A stretch of DNA of 64,000 nt from Caenorhabditis remanei (GCF_010183535.1 NC_071332.1:3472001-3536000); one strand, 5' to 3'; shown: positions 41,899-52,563, numbered from the stretch's first letter. The notes: generated by a model not told the origin, from the sequence alone. Translations and numbers: made by a program.

Positions 41899-44800
41899 CT
41901 ATTTTTTAGCCTTTCGACGAGCCGTCTTCTGCTTCTCCGCCACTTTCTCCTTCTTTTCCGTTCCTTTTCCATCTGCTTTGTTGTCATTTGGAGCCCCGAT
42001 TTTCGATAAATCACTCATCCCCACTAAGCTCCTCTTCGGTGTAGCTGTATTTGATTTTCCGGTCGGTGCAGATCTCAGAGTTGATACTCTCGATCCATCG
42101 GAGACACTCATGAGCTGGACGCGGAACTTCGGATCGAATGGGGGACGTTTCTACAAAAATTTTAGCTTATTGTTGGGGGAGATTGTAGTGGGGCAATTAT
42201 TAATACCATAGTTGTACGGAATGTCATTTTTCGATTTCCGGACTCCGGAATCCGGAACCGGAATGACGTAAAAACCCGGAATTCCGGAATTTCGGAATCC
42301 GGAATTCGGATTCCGAATAAATATGATTAATACTTGCAAGACACGGACCAACAGACTGAAAGATAAACCAAACTGTAGATCTCGGTGAGTTCTATATTAA
42401 TGACCAGAGTTGCGCGGAAGTGATTTTTTTCTAAAACGGAAGTCGGAAGTCGGAATTCCGCGCAACTTTTTTAGTGACCTACTACGGGCCGGATGGTTAG
42501 CATAGTTGTCCGGAATACAGATTCCAGATTCCGAAAATCCGGATTCCGGATTCCGGTTTTTTGAGTTTCCTTTTTCCGAAATCCAGAAAGTGAAATTGTG
42601 AAATTGTTTTGAGTTTAAAAGACAACTATAGTACTTCTTTTTTGGTTTTGATCCTCAAAAGTAGTTTCAGACTTTATTTATCATCGAAAACACTTGAAAA
42701 AATGACTTGGCCTTGCAAATTTATCGAATCATTCCGGATTCCGGATTCCGAAATTCCGGAATTCCGAGTTTTTTTTGTCATTCCGGTTCCGGATTCCTTA
42801 TTCCGGATTTCGAGAATTTGATTACGGTTCCGGATTCCGGATTCCGGAAATCGAAAAATGTCATTCCGTACAACTATGATGGTTAGTCATTAATGTGCTG
42901 CGGGCCGGACTAAAATGGCTATTGGCACTTTCCCGGCACATTAAAGATTAGGCATTTGGCCCCTAATAGGTCAGAAATATAGAACTCGCCGAGATCTACA
43001 TTTTGGTATATTTTTCAGCTCACAACATTGGGTTTGAAGCCAGTTACGCGTCGGCCCGTGTCAGCCCGGTCTGCAATTACAGTATCGGTGGTCAAAAGAT
43101 TGTAAACTTTGGCCGTTTTTAGTTGAAATTGTCCAACTTTGAGAGTGTTCCATGGTAATTCTGAATGTCACACCAAGAAAACTTTTAATGGATCATACAG
43201 ATCAAGGGTAAAACTTTATTTTTGTAGTTGACAACTTTTTTTAACGGACACTCCCTAACAAGTTACATTTCGCGATAAAGTATTTTCTCTCTCAAATCGA
43301 TCTTCGCGATTTTTGAGTTGTCGTCTTAAAATGACTGTAACTCGATAGGGAGTGTCCGTACAAAAAAGTTGTCAACTACAAAAATGGAGCTCTATTTTTG
43401 ATCTGTATGATTCATTAAAAAGTTTCATGGTGTGACATTCAGAATTACCATGACACACTCTCAAAGTTGGTCGTTTTCAGTTGAAACCGGGCAGAGTTTA
43501 CAAATTTTTGACCGGAGCTGTATGATCTACAGTGACATCACTATCACCCAGTGCTGTTACAATGACTAATTTAGCTCAAGAGATAAACAACCAACCTCCA
43601 CATGAACCCTAACTTCATCAGCGATCATCTTCGGAAGTGTCGGAAGAATCTTCTTCTCCACTTCATCCGCCATCGCTGCCAACTCGATACGATCTCTCGT
43701 TTTCAAAGAGAACATTCTGTCGAACATCGGCTCAAAAAGCGGGGGCAAGAATTCAACATTTTCAGTGATTTTCAGATGTTTTCCATCGTTTTCACTGCCA
43801 ATATTTCTTTTCACTGAAGCTGCGGGCGCTGCTGGTGCTCCTGTTGGTCCTCCACTAATCTTCTTTCTTCTTCTAGTCACCGTTTTCGTATTTTTGTCCG
43901 GTACTGCTGCTGCTTTCGGTGCTACCTTCCTGACGGTGTAAGCCGGCTCGGCGCCATTGTGATATATCTCCCAAATGCACACTCCGAACGCCCACGTGTC
44001 ACTTTTTGTGGAGAACGTCCAAGTTTTGAGGACTTCTGGAGAAAGCCATTTTGCAGGAATCTTTTGAGTCGCTCCAAGCTGGAATTGCTTTAATTTTGGA
44101 GGGTGCTGACACGGATTACTTACCGTAAACCTCAATCCATGCTTTGCCAATCCAAAATCAATGATTTTAACGAGACGACAATCGTTGGACACCATCACAT
44201 TTCGTGCAGCAATATCTCGATGGATATAATTGTTTGTATGCATGTACAGTAATCCATAGAGGATACCGACCACTACCGGGAAACGCATCTGATTGCTGAC
44301 TTTGTTCTTTTGAAGAGCACTCAATAGCGATGTTCCTTCGATAAATTCAACTGCCAGAAGAATTGGAAGCTTCTCGACGACGACTCCTTCGATTCGGATG
44401 ATGTTGGGATGGATGAGACGTCTCATGGCTCGCGCTTCGGCATACATATCGGAGAACTGGAATTATTAAGGTGATTTTAACCGGTCATCTGACTAGGGAA
44501 GGCCCCGTAGAGTTATAGAATGTGACTTATATCACTAGAAAGCTGAAAAGACGCTGATTCCAAATATATATTCAGTTTTTGGCCTCAAAGCTTGTGATTC
44601 GAGAAAAACGTGGTCAAAGTTTGTAACTCACGTCAAACTCAATATTATGAGCTGAAAAACATACCAAAATGTAGATCTCAGCAAGTTCTATGTCCGTGAC
44701 GTGCTCCGGGCCGGATGGCTTTTTGTTAATGTGCCGCGGGCCGGGCTAGAAAGGCTTTTTTGGCCATTTTCGCGTTTTTTGCCACTTTTTCCCGGCCCGC

Positions 44801-46571
44801 GGCACATTAATGAATAGCCATCCGGTCCGTATTATATCAGTGAGATAGAACTCGCTGAGATCTACATTTTGGTATATTTTTCAGCTCATAATGTTGAGTT
44901 TGACGACAGTTACGGGCCGGCCCGTGTCGGCCCGTTACGGCCCAGCTTGCAAGAATTTGAAAAACCGATCCGAACTTTGACCTCGTTTTTCTCGAATTCC
45001 AGACTTCGAAACCAAAAACAGAATATATATTTGGAATCAGCGTCTTTTCAGCTTTCCAATGATATAGGTCACATCCTCGGTCGCCTTCTCTAGTGATACT
45101 CTTCCCCAACTCACCACGTGTGCTCCCTCCTCTGTCGAACTCTTGAGTGCAACAGTGATCGGCTCTCTTCCTTCTCTCACTAATCTCGCCTTTATCACCT
45201 TTCCATATGCTCCTTTTCCCAGCAAAACCTCCGGATTCGGATACTCTATACATTTCGAAAGAAGCTGCCATGGTTGTCTTGTCACCGCTTTCACAAGCAT
45301 ACCTCCGTTTGGAAGTGACTGTTTCGAGTTGATCAGCGATTCACATAGACTTTGGACTGTTGCAAACTTTTCCGAACATCCTTGAACATGGAACACGTTG
45401 TTATCCGATGTGAGTATTGCGTAAGTTCTTAATCGAGTCGTACATGTTTCCTGGAAAATGAAACAAATTGGTTATTCTAGAAGACTCACGATGAGGCCAG
45501 GGGCAACCAATGCAGCCGCGCTCTATTGAGTCACGGTGAACATTCGAATTTATAGAGCCGGTATAGTATGCACACAAGTTCGAATATTCACCATGTACCA
45601 TGCTTGTCAATAGAGCGCGGCTGCATCGTGAAGACTCCACGTCACTTTGCAACTAACGTAGGTTTTGTAACTCGTCATTTCGCAACCGCATCACATTTAT
45701 GGGCCAGCCCCACTCAATTTTTAAACATAATTTTTTGAAATTTATCAAAAATTTAGAGCAAAAGTGCTTAAATTATCATACATATTCATCTTTTGATTGC
45801 ATTTTAAGTCTTTAGTCGAAAACTATACTTTTTCAAAACGGGCCGGGCTACGGGCGTAGCCCGACCCGTGACAAGTTTGCTTCCCAATCTCTAACTAGGG
45901 AAGGCCCTCCTCGAGTCAGTGTGGAGACATGAGACGTGACTTATATCGTTGGAAAGCTGAGGAAACGGCGATTCGAAATATGTATTCAGTTTTTACCCTC
46001 GAGGCCTGGTATTCGAGAAAAACGAGGTCAAAGTTTAGACCCTTGACAAGCAATTACCTTCTTGATGTGTTTCTCGAATACCAGGCCTCGAGGGCAAAAA
46101 CTGAATATGTATTTGGAATCAGCGTCTTTTCAGTTTTCTAATGATATAGGTCACGTCTCATATCTCCACACTGACTCGAGGGTCTTTCCTAGTAAGGTCT
46201 ATGTCTAAATTGTTTAATTTTTCAGATCAAAAGTGTATTGCAGTTGCAAAATGACCAGTTGCGAAACGACTTAGTTGCGATATGATACAAAACGCACCTT
46301 GAATGAATAGTCTTCTGGAATAACTTTTGATTTTGCAGATGCTTGATCCGTGGTCACTGCAACAGTGAGGAGACAATGTATCGAAGTGGGTGAGCCCGTC
46401 GGTTCCAACTCTCGAACGAAGTTTCTGACCAGAAAGTCACCCAAGTCAGGTAACAGTTCTCGACATTCTCTTCTACAAAATTTCAGGCATCATTTGCTAT
46501 TCTCTTTTTTCGGTAACTTACGTGTCAACAGTGCCATGAAAATAAGGGAGATCAGAGAGAGGGGTAGCCAT
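41899..46571 (-). CDS. SH2 domain non-receptor tyrosine kinase (Fes/Fer class, nematode-expanded)
   Basis: Six minus-strand exons (46522-46571, 46298-46472, 45115-45450, 44124-44456, 43596-44078, 41899-42150) join in phase to 542 residues. The SH2 domain starts almost at the N-terminus (YFHG...CRELLPDLGDFLVRN). The kinase domain follows with GKGAYGKV at 153-160, VALK with Lys178, a C-helix Glu at about 194, HRDIAARN at 266-273, DFG at 287-289, and AKWLSPE in place of APE. All catalytic residues are present, so it is probably active. An Ala/Lys-rich insert follows WEIYHNGAEPAY, and the last exon is a basic tail (KKEKVAEKQKTARRKAKK). Intron 4 is only 45 nt and in frame. Nematode genomes have many such kinases, several acting in sperm (the SPE-8 group). 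Introns 3 and 5 carry nested palindromic elements. The orthologue name is unknown to me. Confidence 0.9.
42206..42300 (+). repeat. One-ended copy of the CATAGTTGTACGGAAT element
   Basis: The sequence starts CATAGTTGTACGGAATGTC and continues into CCGGAATCC/GGAATTCC heptamer-like repeats. No matching right terminus follows, so it is probably a truncated member of the family complete at 42501-42878. Confidence 0.55.
42405..42470 (+). mobile_element. 66-bp hAT-like mini-element nested in another repeat
   Basis: It starts CAGAGTTGCGCGGAA, has three GGAAGTC-type heptamers, and ends TTCCGCGCAACTTTT. The flanking 8 bp are TTAATGAC (42397-42404) and TTAGTGAC (42471-42478), 7 of 8 identical. The host is a degraded CGGGCCGG palindromic element. 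Confidence 0.65.
42501..42878 (+). mobile_element. 378-bp hAT-like MITE with 8-bp duplication ATGGTTAG
   Basis: Ends CATAGTTGTCCGGAAT and ATTCCGTACAACTATG are inverted copies with one mismatch. The flanks 42493-42500 and 42879-42886 are both ATGGTTAG. Near both ends the interior is made of ATTCCGG/GGATTCC heptamers. It interrupts the CGGGCCGG element whose halves lie on either side. Confidence 0.85.
43095..43530. repeat. Palindromic element, GGTCAAAA termini, in kinase intron 5
   Basis: The left arm includes CCAACTTTGAGAGTGT, GGTAATTCTGAATGTCAC and TTTTTGTAGTTGACAACTT. The right arm carries the inverse, ending ACTCTCAAAGTTGG and TTTTTGACCGG. A second copy lies at 51765-52150. Non-coding. Confidence 0.8.
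44490..45083. repeat. CTAGGGAAGG palindrome split by a CGGGCCGG palindrome, in kinase intron 3
   Basis: The outer arms (left TGACTAGGGAAGGCC...ATATATATTCAGTTTTTGG, right CAGAATATATATTTGGAATC...GATATAGGTCACATCC) match copies at 45893-46197 and 53285-53590. In between, from about 44630 to 44950, sits a CGGGCCGG-type palindrome related to 18784-19162, with a truncated left terminus. Confidence 0.75.
45503..45630. repeat. Small hairpin in kinase intron 2
   Basis: AATGCAGCCGCGCTCTATTGA near 45509 is mirrored by TCAATAGAGCGCGGCTGCAT near 45606. Inner arms are GAACATTCGAA and TTCGAATATTCACC. This ties the dispersed AGAGCGC motif to a hairpin structure. Confidence 0.7.
45893..46197. repeat. CTAGGGAAGG palindromic element in kinase intron 2
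   Basis: It runs from AACTAGGGAAGGCCCTCCTC to GAGGGTCTTTCCTAGTAA. The arms contain TTGGAAAGCTGAGGAAACGGC and its mirror, plus GCCTGGTATTCGAGAAAAACG and its inverse. Uninterrupted copy. Confidence 0.8.
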
Positions 46572-47556
46572 TGTTTTGTTGTCGCGTAGTTATTGTTATT
46601 AATTTTTCATTTTTGTTAGAAACTGTTTTGTAATCCACGGGGCTGAGTCAGTTCACGTTGAAAATATATTTTAATATTGAACTTTCTAGAAAAGTGGAAA
46701 TCTGGACATCCGGAAATGCGGACATACAGACAGGCATGGATAACAGTTTCAATTTCATTAAGATATCGAAAACGGTGGACAACCGGAAACATGGACACAC
46801 AGACAGACACAAAGACATCTTTAAACAAGGAAACATACCCTCAGGAGACTGTTGCTTAGAAATGTGACATCCGGACATTCGGACATCCAGACACACAGAC
46901 TGACATTAACATCATCAAGGAAGAAAGCAATAACAGTTGGACATCCGGAAATGTGGACACACAGACAGACACACAGACAGACAAGCATCGACTATCTATA
47001 GTCGTGGTAGTTATCGGACGCCCGGACAACATTTACACTAAAACATACGGACATCCGGACACGCCGGATACACAGACACACAGACTGAGAGACTCCTTTG
47101 ACTTGTTTTTCGGAGAGTAGAATTTAAGTTTTCCTCACTTCGAATACCAAAAGAAGCAATTGAGCACTTTGAGAGCCCATAACTCTCTTGAGACTAACCT
47201 TCAAAACAATTTGTTTTCAGGCGTAAAATTCTGAGTCGTCCCATATATAAATGTCACAAGTTTCGGTCACTTTTGTAGAAACACTGAAAACTTGTGACCT
47301 CGATTTCTTAGCCCACAGATGCATTGGGCACATAATTGCAAACCGGGCTGACACGCGCCGGCGCGTAACTGGCTTCAACCTCAACATTATGAGCCGAAAA
47401 ATATACCAAAATGTAGATCGCTGCGAGTTCTATGTCTGTGACCTACTACGGGCCGAATGCCTATCTGTTAATGTGCCGGGAAAGTGCCAAAAAGCCATTT
47501 TAGTCCGGCCCCCAACACATTGACGACCAACCAGCCGGCCCGTAGTAGGTCACTAA

Positions 47557-47586
47557 CAGAGTTGCGCGGAATTCCAACTTCCGTTG
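47557..47586 (+). mobile_element. 30-bp remnant of the CAGAGTTGCGCGG element
   Basis: Begins CAGAGTTGCGCGGAATTCC, with a few bases of interior. The flanks GTCACTAA (47549-47556) and GTCAGTAA (47587-47594) match at 7 of 8 positions, suggesting an insertion that was later almost wholly deleted. Confidence 0.5.
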
Positions 47587-47849
47587 GTCAGTAATATAGA
47601 ACTAGCCGAGATCTACAGTTTGGTATATTTTTCAGCTCATAAAACTCAGTTTTAAGCGAGTTACGGGCCGGCCCGTTTCGGCTCGGTTTCGTTTATGACA
47701 TGGTCTCCGCATTTCGAATGAAAGTAAAAAGTATACTTGTTATTTTTTCAATGATACTCGAGCCGTCTTTCCCAATTAATACGTTTTCAGTCGTTTCAGC
47801 CTATTTTTTTTCAGATGGATAATCAGTACAACTGTTTCGAGAAGTACAA

Positions 47850-48160
47850 ATTCTTGATAAGTTGCCAAAGCAGAAATCACTGTTTCTAAATCACTGTTGA
47901 TAAGACTATGTGGTTTCTGCACAATAATCATTGCACTCAATACCGAACTAAATTAAAATCGTTATCACATTTCCTAGGGAGTTATCACACGTGACGGTTA
48001 TTCAGCGATCACGTCAATAGGGAGCACTATGTACTTCTCCGAAGACGTTCTCCCACGTTTTCCACATTAGAGACTACTTAAAGCCACACTTTCTTATCAG
48101 GCATCAAGTCATACATTCGGAGAATAGCGTGGTTTCTGCCAGCCGAATTTCCTTTATAAT
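47850..48160 (+). promoter_or_regulatory. GATA-site promoter of the first CHK-like gene
   Basis: TGATAAG occurs at 47855-47861 and 47898-47904, and its complement CTTATCA at 48093-48099. A TATA-like TTTATAATAGG lies at about 48152, about 45 bp before the ATG. TGATAA is the binding site of intestinal GATA factors such as ELT-2 in C. elegans. Intestinal expression is inferred. Confidence 0.5.
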
Positions 48161-48197
48161 AGGGCAAGCCTGTCAAGATTCCACAGTTTTTTGAAAA

Positions 48198-51100
48198 ATG
48201 TCACTTTACGAAGCAGCCGATGGTATTCTGGAGACCCATGTCACTTGGGAAGACGTCGAGAAGTCTATGCAGCAGTCTTTGGGGACACATGCAAAGTTTG
48301 GAGAGAATAGGAAAGTGACTAATATTAGTGATATGAAGGTAAGGATACTGTAGATTTTTGAAATGTCTTGAGAAATCCCTTGGTTTAGGGATTCATGTCT
48401 CGAATCGCCATGGTAGAGCCGGATTGGATCAACGTGGAAGAGGGGAAAACTCTTCCGCACAAGTTTGCGGTGAAGATCTCCACTCAAATTGCTCTTCTAG
48501 CCCTTTCCAAGGTGCTCATGTTCGATGGAGAAGGAGGATTCGGAGAGGAGAAATTGAAGAAACTGGGAGTGGTGACAAGAGAGTGTCATAATCGGGAAGT
48601 GGATAGTTATAAGCTTCTGAAGAGATTCAACCATCCGGATATTCCGTATTTGAAGGTTAGTAACGTGTAGATCAAATCTAGAGCTGTATTTTTGTAGTTG
48701 ACAGTATTTTGATAGCTCTGCAAGGTTTTGAGATATGCGCTTTTAAAAATGGTAGCTTTTCTGTGGATTTCTCTGCGTCTCTTCACTGTGTTGCCATTCG
48801 CTAGCAAACTTTGACCTTTTGTATCTTAAAAACGTTAAGAGCAATCAAAAACTTGTCAACTACAAAAATGGCGGCCAAATCTAGCGCTACATTTTTGTAG
48901 TAAACAACTTTTTGATAGGATTTTCCGTTCTTGAGATACGCGTCTTAAAAAATAGTGATTTTTTCTTGGGGAGACGCAGACGACGATGGTGTCTGCTTTC
49001 TCTGAGTCTCGTTACTGTGTTGCCGTTCGCATGAAAACTTTGACCTCTTATAACTCAAAAACGTGAAGAGCTATCAAAAAGTGGTCAATTACAAAAACGG
49101 AGATCAAAGCTAGATATATATTTTTGTAGTTGACAATTTTTTGATAACTCTGCAAGGTCTCGAGATATACGCCTTTAAAGATAGACACTTGGAGAGAGCA
49201 CGAGAGAGAAGGCGCAGAGAAGCTAGAGTGTCTAACTGTCTGTGTCTCTCTATTCTTTATCCATTTAATGGTTTTATAACACTAGAATAGCTTTTCAACA
49301 AAAAGATATTTTTAATGGGAAATACGCAGACAGTTAGACACTCTAGTTTCTCTACGTCTCTCTCTATCTCACTCACTTCAAGTCATGCGATCTTTAAACG
49401 TTTATAACTCAAAGGCATGGATAGGTATCAAAAAATTATTAATTACAAAAAAGATCTACATAAAATTTCCTATATTTTCTTAGTTGATAACTTTTTCATA
49501 GCAACTTTAGATTTTAAGATACAGCGTGTCAAAGCTAGGCACTAGGGGAGAGGAGAATGAGAGGGTGCAGACAGTCAGACATTCTTATTTCTCTTATTTC
49601 TATTGTTGTCTATAGGTATTTTCGACTCTGAGAATTCGAAAACTGCAATAAAAATCAGCTCGCAACAGAGTTTTGAGCTAGGCGAGACGCAGAGAAGCGA
49701 GAGTGTCTGACTTCTCTGCGTCTCTCTTCCTCTATACATTGAAATCGGCAATCTCTTCACTATTCCCACTGTTTCAGGTCTACGCCATGAAGAAATTCTC
49801 CGATGAGCACGATCTCAAAGGATTCCTGATAATGGAATTCGTACCAAATATCTATTCTCCTGGTATGCATGTCCCTATTCCAGCAGATGAACTTGTAACA
49901 CTAATCCGTGGAATCTCTACATTCTCGGCACTCAGTGAATCCTTGTCCCCCGAAGAGAAAAAGTTCGCAGGAGGATCCGACTACCTGGAGAGAATGTTTA
50001 AGGAAGTATTCACAAGCGATAGTCTCAAAACTCATTTTAGTAAGATGTACGCGGTGTTCGGAGAGGAAAAGCATAAGCAAGTTGACAAATTGGTTGACAC
50101 ATTTATACATTATGAATCTCTTCTAAAAAAGTATTCCGAGATTTCCGAGTTGTTAGGCCACAAGCTTGTCTTTAACCATGGTGACTTGTGGCAATCAAAC
50201 ATGATTCATACAAAGGATGAGGATGGGAAAATGAAGTTGGTTGCAATGATCGATTGGCAGAGTACATCAATACTTCCACCTGGTTTGGACACTTCCAGGC
50301 TTATGATGGGGTGTCTTTCGACGGAGGTAAGGATTTGTTTTATGAGAATCTGAATGAAAGACAGTAGTGGAATCAAGGCTGTCAGAAATCGAGACCGGCC
50401 GTGAAGGGCCGCGGCCGGCTCTCTAGAGATCTCCCCTGAAAACATGAATTTATATACTTTTGACTTTTTGGTACCAATCTGACAACCAGGGTTCGACCCC
50501 CACTGGTGCCAAATCTTTTTTGGGCCGACCGCGGCTATTTGAGATTTTCAAGAAAAAGCCGCGGCCGACCGCGGCCGACCGTACGACAACCTTGAGTGGA
50601 ATGACCTCCGAGTAGATTTTTGGCGATTCAAACAAGAAAAACGCATTGGAAGCGCCCCAGTCTTGATTTTTGTGATTTTAACAAGAAAAACGCGTCGTGG
50701 GCGCTCCAGTCTTGATTTTTGTGATTTTAACAAGAAAAACGCGTCGTGGGCGCTCCAGCCTCGATTTTTGACGATTTAGACAAAAAACGCGTCAAAGGCG
50801 CCCCAGACCAGTGTGTGTTTTTCGAAATTTCTTATTCGAAAATATGTATTTTCGAAAAAAAATTCGAATGCTATTCGAATAATTTTTCGAATATTCGTTC
50901 GAACAGTTGTTCGAAATTTTAATCGAACAATTATTCGAACGACTTTTCGAACATTTCTTTCGTTGAAGAGCTGCAAGATTTTGGAACCGAAGAACTTTAA
51001 AGATAAATATGAAATTTGAAATGATTTTCGTCTGTTTTTTTTTCAATTTATAATTATATTTTTGATTTAAAACTTTGCTCAATTTAAAAAAAAAATGAAG

Positions 51101-52563
51101 ATATGTGTCAGAACTATTTCAAATGTTTTGAACAGTTCAGATGGAAATTTATCCTCAAAACTAGCAATTCTTGCGAAAATTTTCCGTCGGGAAACAATAC
51201 TTTTTGAAAAACAGTAAAAATTTTCAAATTTTATTAGAAACGATATTCGAAAATTGTTCGAATAAAATTGCCTTCGAATACTGTTCGAACAATTATTCGA
51301 ATAGTTCGAATAATTATTCGAACATATTCGAATAAGTATTCGAACAAAATATTCGAACAGTATTCGAAAAATGTTCGAATAATTATTCGAATAAATTTTC
51401 GAATAATTATTCGAACGTTGTCGAAAAACACACACTGCCCCAGACTCGATTTTTGGGGACTCAAACAATAAAACCGCGTCGGAGGCGCCCCAGTCTCCGA
51501 AATTTCGTTATTTAGGACAGAAAAAAGAACTAAATTAGAACAAATCCTGATGATAATCAATGAGTGTTTTTTTTGCAGTCAAAAAATCGATTATTTTTAT
51601 CAATATTAGAGTTTTTCCCCGAAAATGTGTATTAGCTCGACACAGTTCTTACAACTACGCTTCACCGAAATGCTTTCTCTGAGTCTCTCAATTTCGCACA
51701 CAATTTTTTCGGTTCGGTAGAGCGCGGTTGTAAGAAGTGTGTTGTGGCGTGAACAATAAACTTTTGCTGTTTTCAGTGGAAAATGACCAACTTTGAGAGT
51801 GTACCATAGTAATTCTGAATGTCACACTATGAAAATTTTTAATGAATCATATAGATCAAAGGTAGAACTTCATTTTGTAGTTGACAACTTTTTTGCACGG
51901 ACACTCTCTATCGAGTTACAGTCATTTTAAGACGACCGCTCAAAAATCGCACTAATTTGCACTGAAATTGCATTATCGAGATGTAACTCTCTAGGGAGTG
52001 TCCGTACAAAATAGTTGTCAACTACAAAAATGAAGTTCTACTCTTGATCTGTGTGATCCATTAAAATTCACTTTGTGGGGAAAATTGTTTTACTATGACA
52101 CCCTCTCAAAGTTGGTCATTTTCCACTGAAAACAGCCAAAGTTGATACCTTTTTGTCCGGTACTATAACTCCTGTTTTGAGGGAGGAGCCTAACTTTTTT
52201 GTCAGAAGTTTTCACTGTCTGAATCCCAATCAGAACTCTCACAAGCTATGTATAATATTTCCTTCTTTCTTCCAGGACCGCCGTGAAAAAGGACCGGAAC
52301 TCTTGAGACTCTACCATCAGACGTTCACAGAGGTCCATGGCCAAGAGCTTTTCTCATTCGAAGAACTACAAGACTCGTATAATCTTCACTTTCCAATGGC
52401 TGCAATGCTAATTATCCCTGGTTCGATATCCTTCATGGCAAACGGAGAAATGACTGAAAATGAGAAAGAGGAGACATTACAGAAGGTCATTGCACTTATG
52501 GAGGATGTACTAGAAGTTCATGAGTTGAATTTGAAAAAATTCCCCGATTTTATGAGAGTTTAA
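48198..52563 (+). CDS. CHK kinase-like (DUF1679/EcKL) protein, copy 1
   Basis: Four exons (48198-48338, 48389-48655, 49778-50326, 52276-52563) join in phase to 414 residues, the usual size of this family. Such proteins have a choline/aminoglycoside-kinase-like fold. In insects, relatives phosphorylate ecdysteroids or detoxification substrates; the worm substrates are unknown. Seen: the start SLYEAADGILETHVTW, the Brenner motif HGDLWQSNM with His270, Asp272 and Asn277, and a metal-binding-type IDWQ with Asp295. This suggests an active phosphotransferase. There is no signal peptide, so it is probably cytosolic. Intron 2 contains repeat units with GTCTGCGTCTC hairpins, and intron 3 contains a minisatellite, a hAT-like element and a palindrome. 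The gene at 53135 is a tandem paralogue with identical junctions at exon 1/2 and before VYA/VYS. Confidence 0.9.
48656..49777 (+). repeat. CTATCAAAAAGTTGTC repeats in CHK copy 1 intron 2
   Basis: Four or five degenerate units with TTTTTGTAGTTGACA, TTTTGATAGC, AACTTTGACCT and GAGACGCAGACGACG blocks, both direct and inverted. Same family as try-5 intron 4. Nothing coding. Confidence 0.75.
50627..50808 (+). repeat. Three to four 58-bp tandem units with AACGCGTCGTGGGCGCTCCAG
   Basis: Units read TTTTTGTGATTTTAACAAG, then AAAAACGCGTCGTGGGCGC, then TCCAGTC. The array resumes at 51446-51500, so the hAT-like element at 50809-51437 inserted into it. GCCGCGGCCGACCG-type sequence precedes the array at 50400-50580. 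Confidence 0.75.
50809..51437 (+). mobile_element. 629-bp hAT-like MITE with 8-bp duplication CCCCAGAC
   Basis: Termini CAGTGTGTGTTTTTCGA and TCGAAAAACACACACTG are exact inverted copies. The flanks 50801-50808 and 51438-51445 are both CCCCAGAC. Subterminal regions on both sides are built from short TTCGAAYAATTATTCGAA units, and the centre (50950-51235) is unrelated AT-rich sequence. No transposase frame. Confidence 0.9.
51765..52150. repeat. Second GGTCATTTT/CCAACTTTGAGAGTGT palindrome
   Basis: The left arm (TGAAAATGACC-type, CCAACTTTGAGAGTGTACC, GGTAATTCTGAATGTCACAC) is mirrored on the right (CCCTCTCAAAGTTGGTCATTTT). It is homologous to 43095-43530 and lies in CHK copy 1 intron 3. Confidence 0.75.

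Larger units (their letters stand above)
42330..43085. repeat. Degraded CGGGCCGG palindromic element interrupted by two insertions
   Basis: The left half (from about 42330, ATACTTGCAAG...TGTAGATCTCGG...CTACTACGGGCCGGATGG) and right half (CATTAATGTGC...GAGATCTACATTTTGG...CGGCCCGTGTC) match the intact element at 18784-19162. Two hAT-like insertions at 42405-42470 and 42501-42878 split it. It lies in kinase intron 5. Confidence 0.7.
46572..48197. repeat. Spacer with GGACATCCGGACA repeats and a CGGGCCGG element
   Basis: From about 46690 to 47080, degenerate units of GGACATCCGGACA and CACAGACAGACA recur on +. From about 47340 to 47700 lies a CGGGCCGG palindrome containing a 30-bp hAT-like remnant (47557-47586). 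The region from about 47700 to 48197 is the putative promoter of the first kinase-like gene. No other gene seen. Confidence 0.65.

Noticed and set aside
47251..47523. 90-codon frame in the CGGGCCGG repeat
   Set aside because: It lies inside a palindromic element and recurs as degraded copies elsewhere.
3390..49780. Several CTGTTTCA motifs resembling the 21U-RNA upstream motif
   Set aside because: An 8-bp motif is expected by chance many times in 64 kb. Copies lie in palindromes or splice sites, with no supporting spacing to a T start that I could verify.
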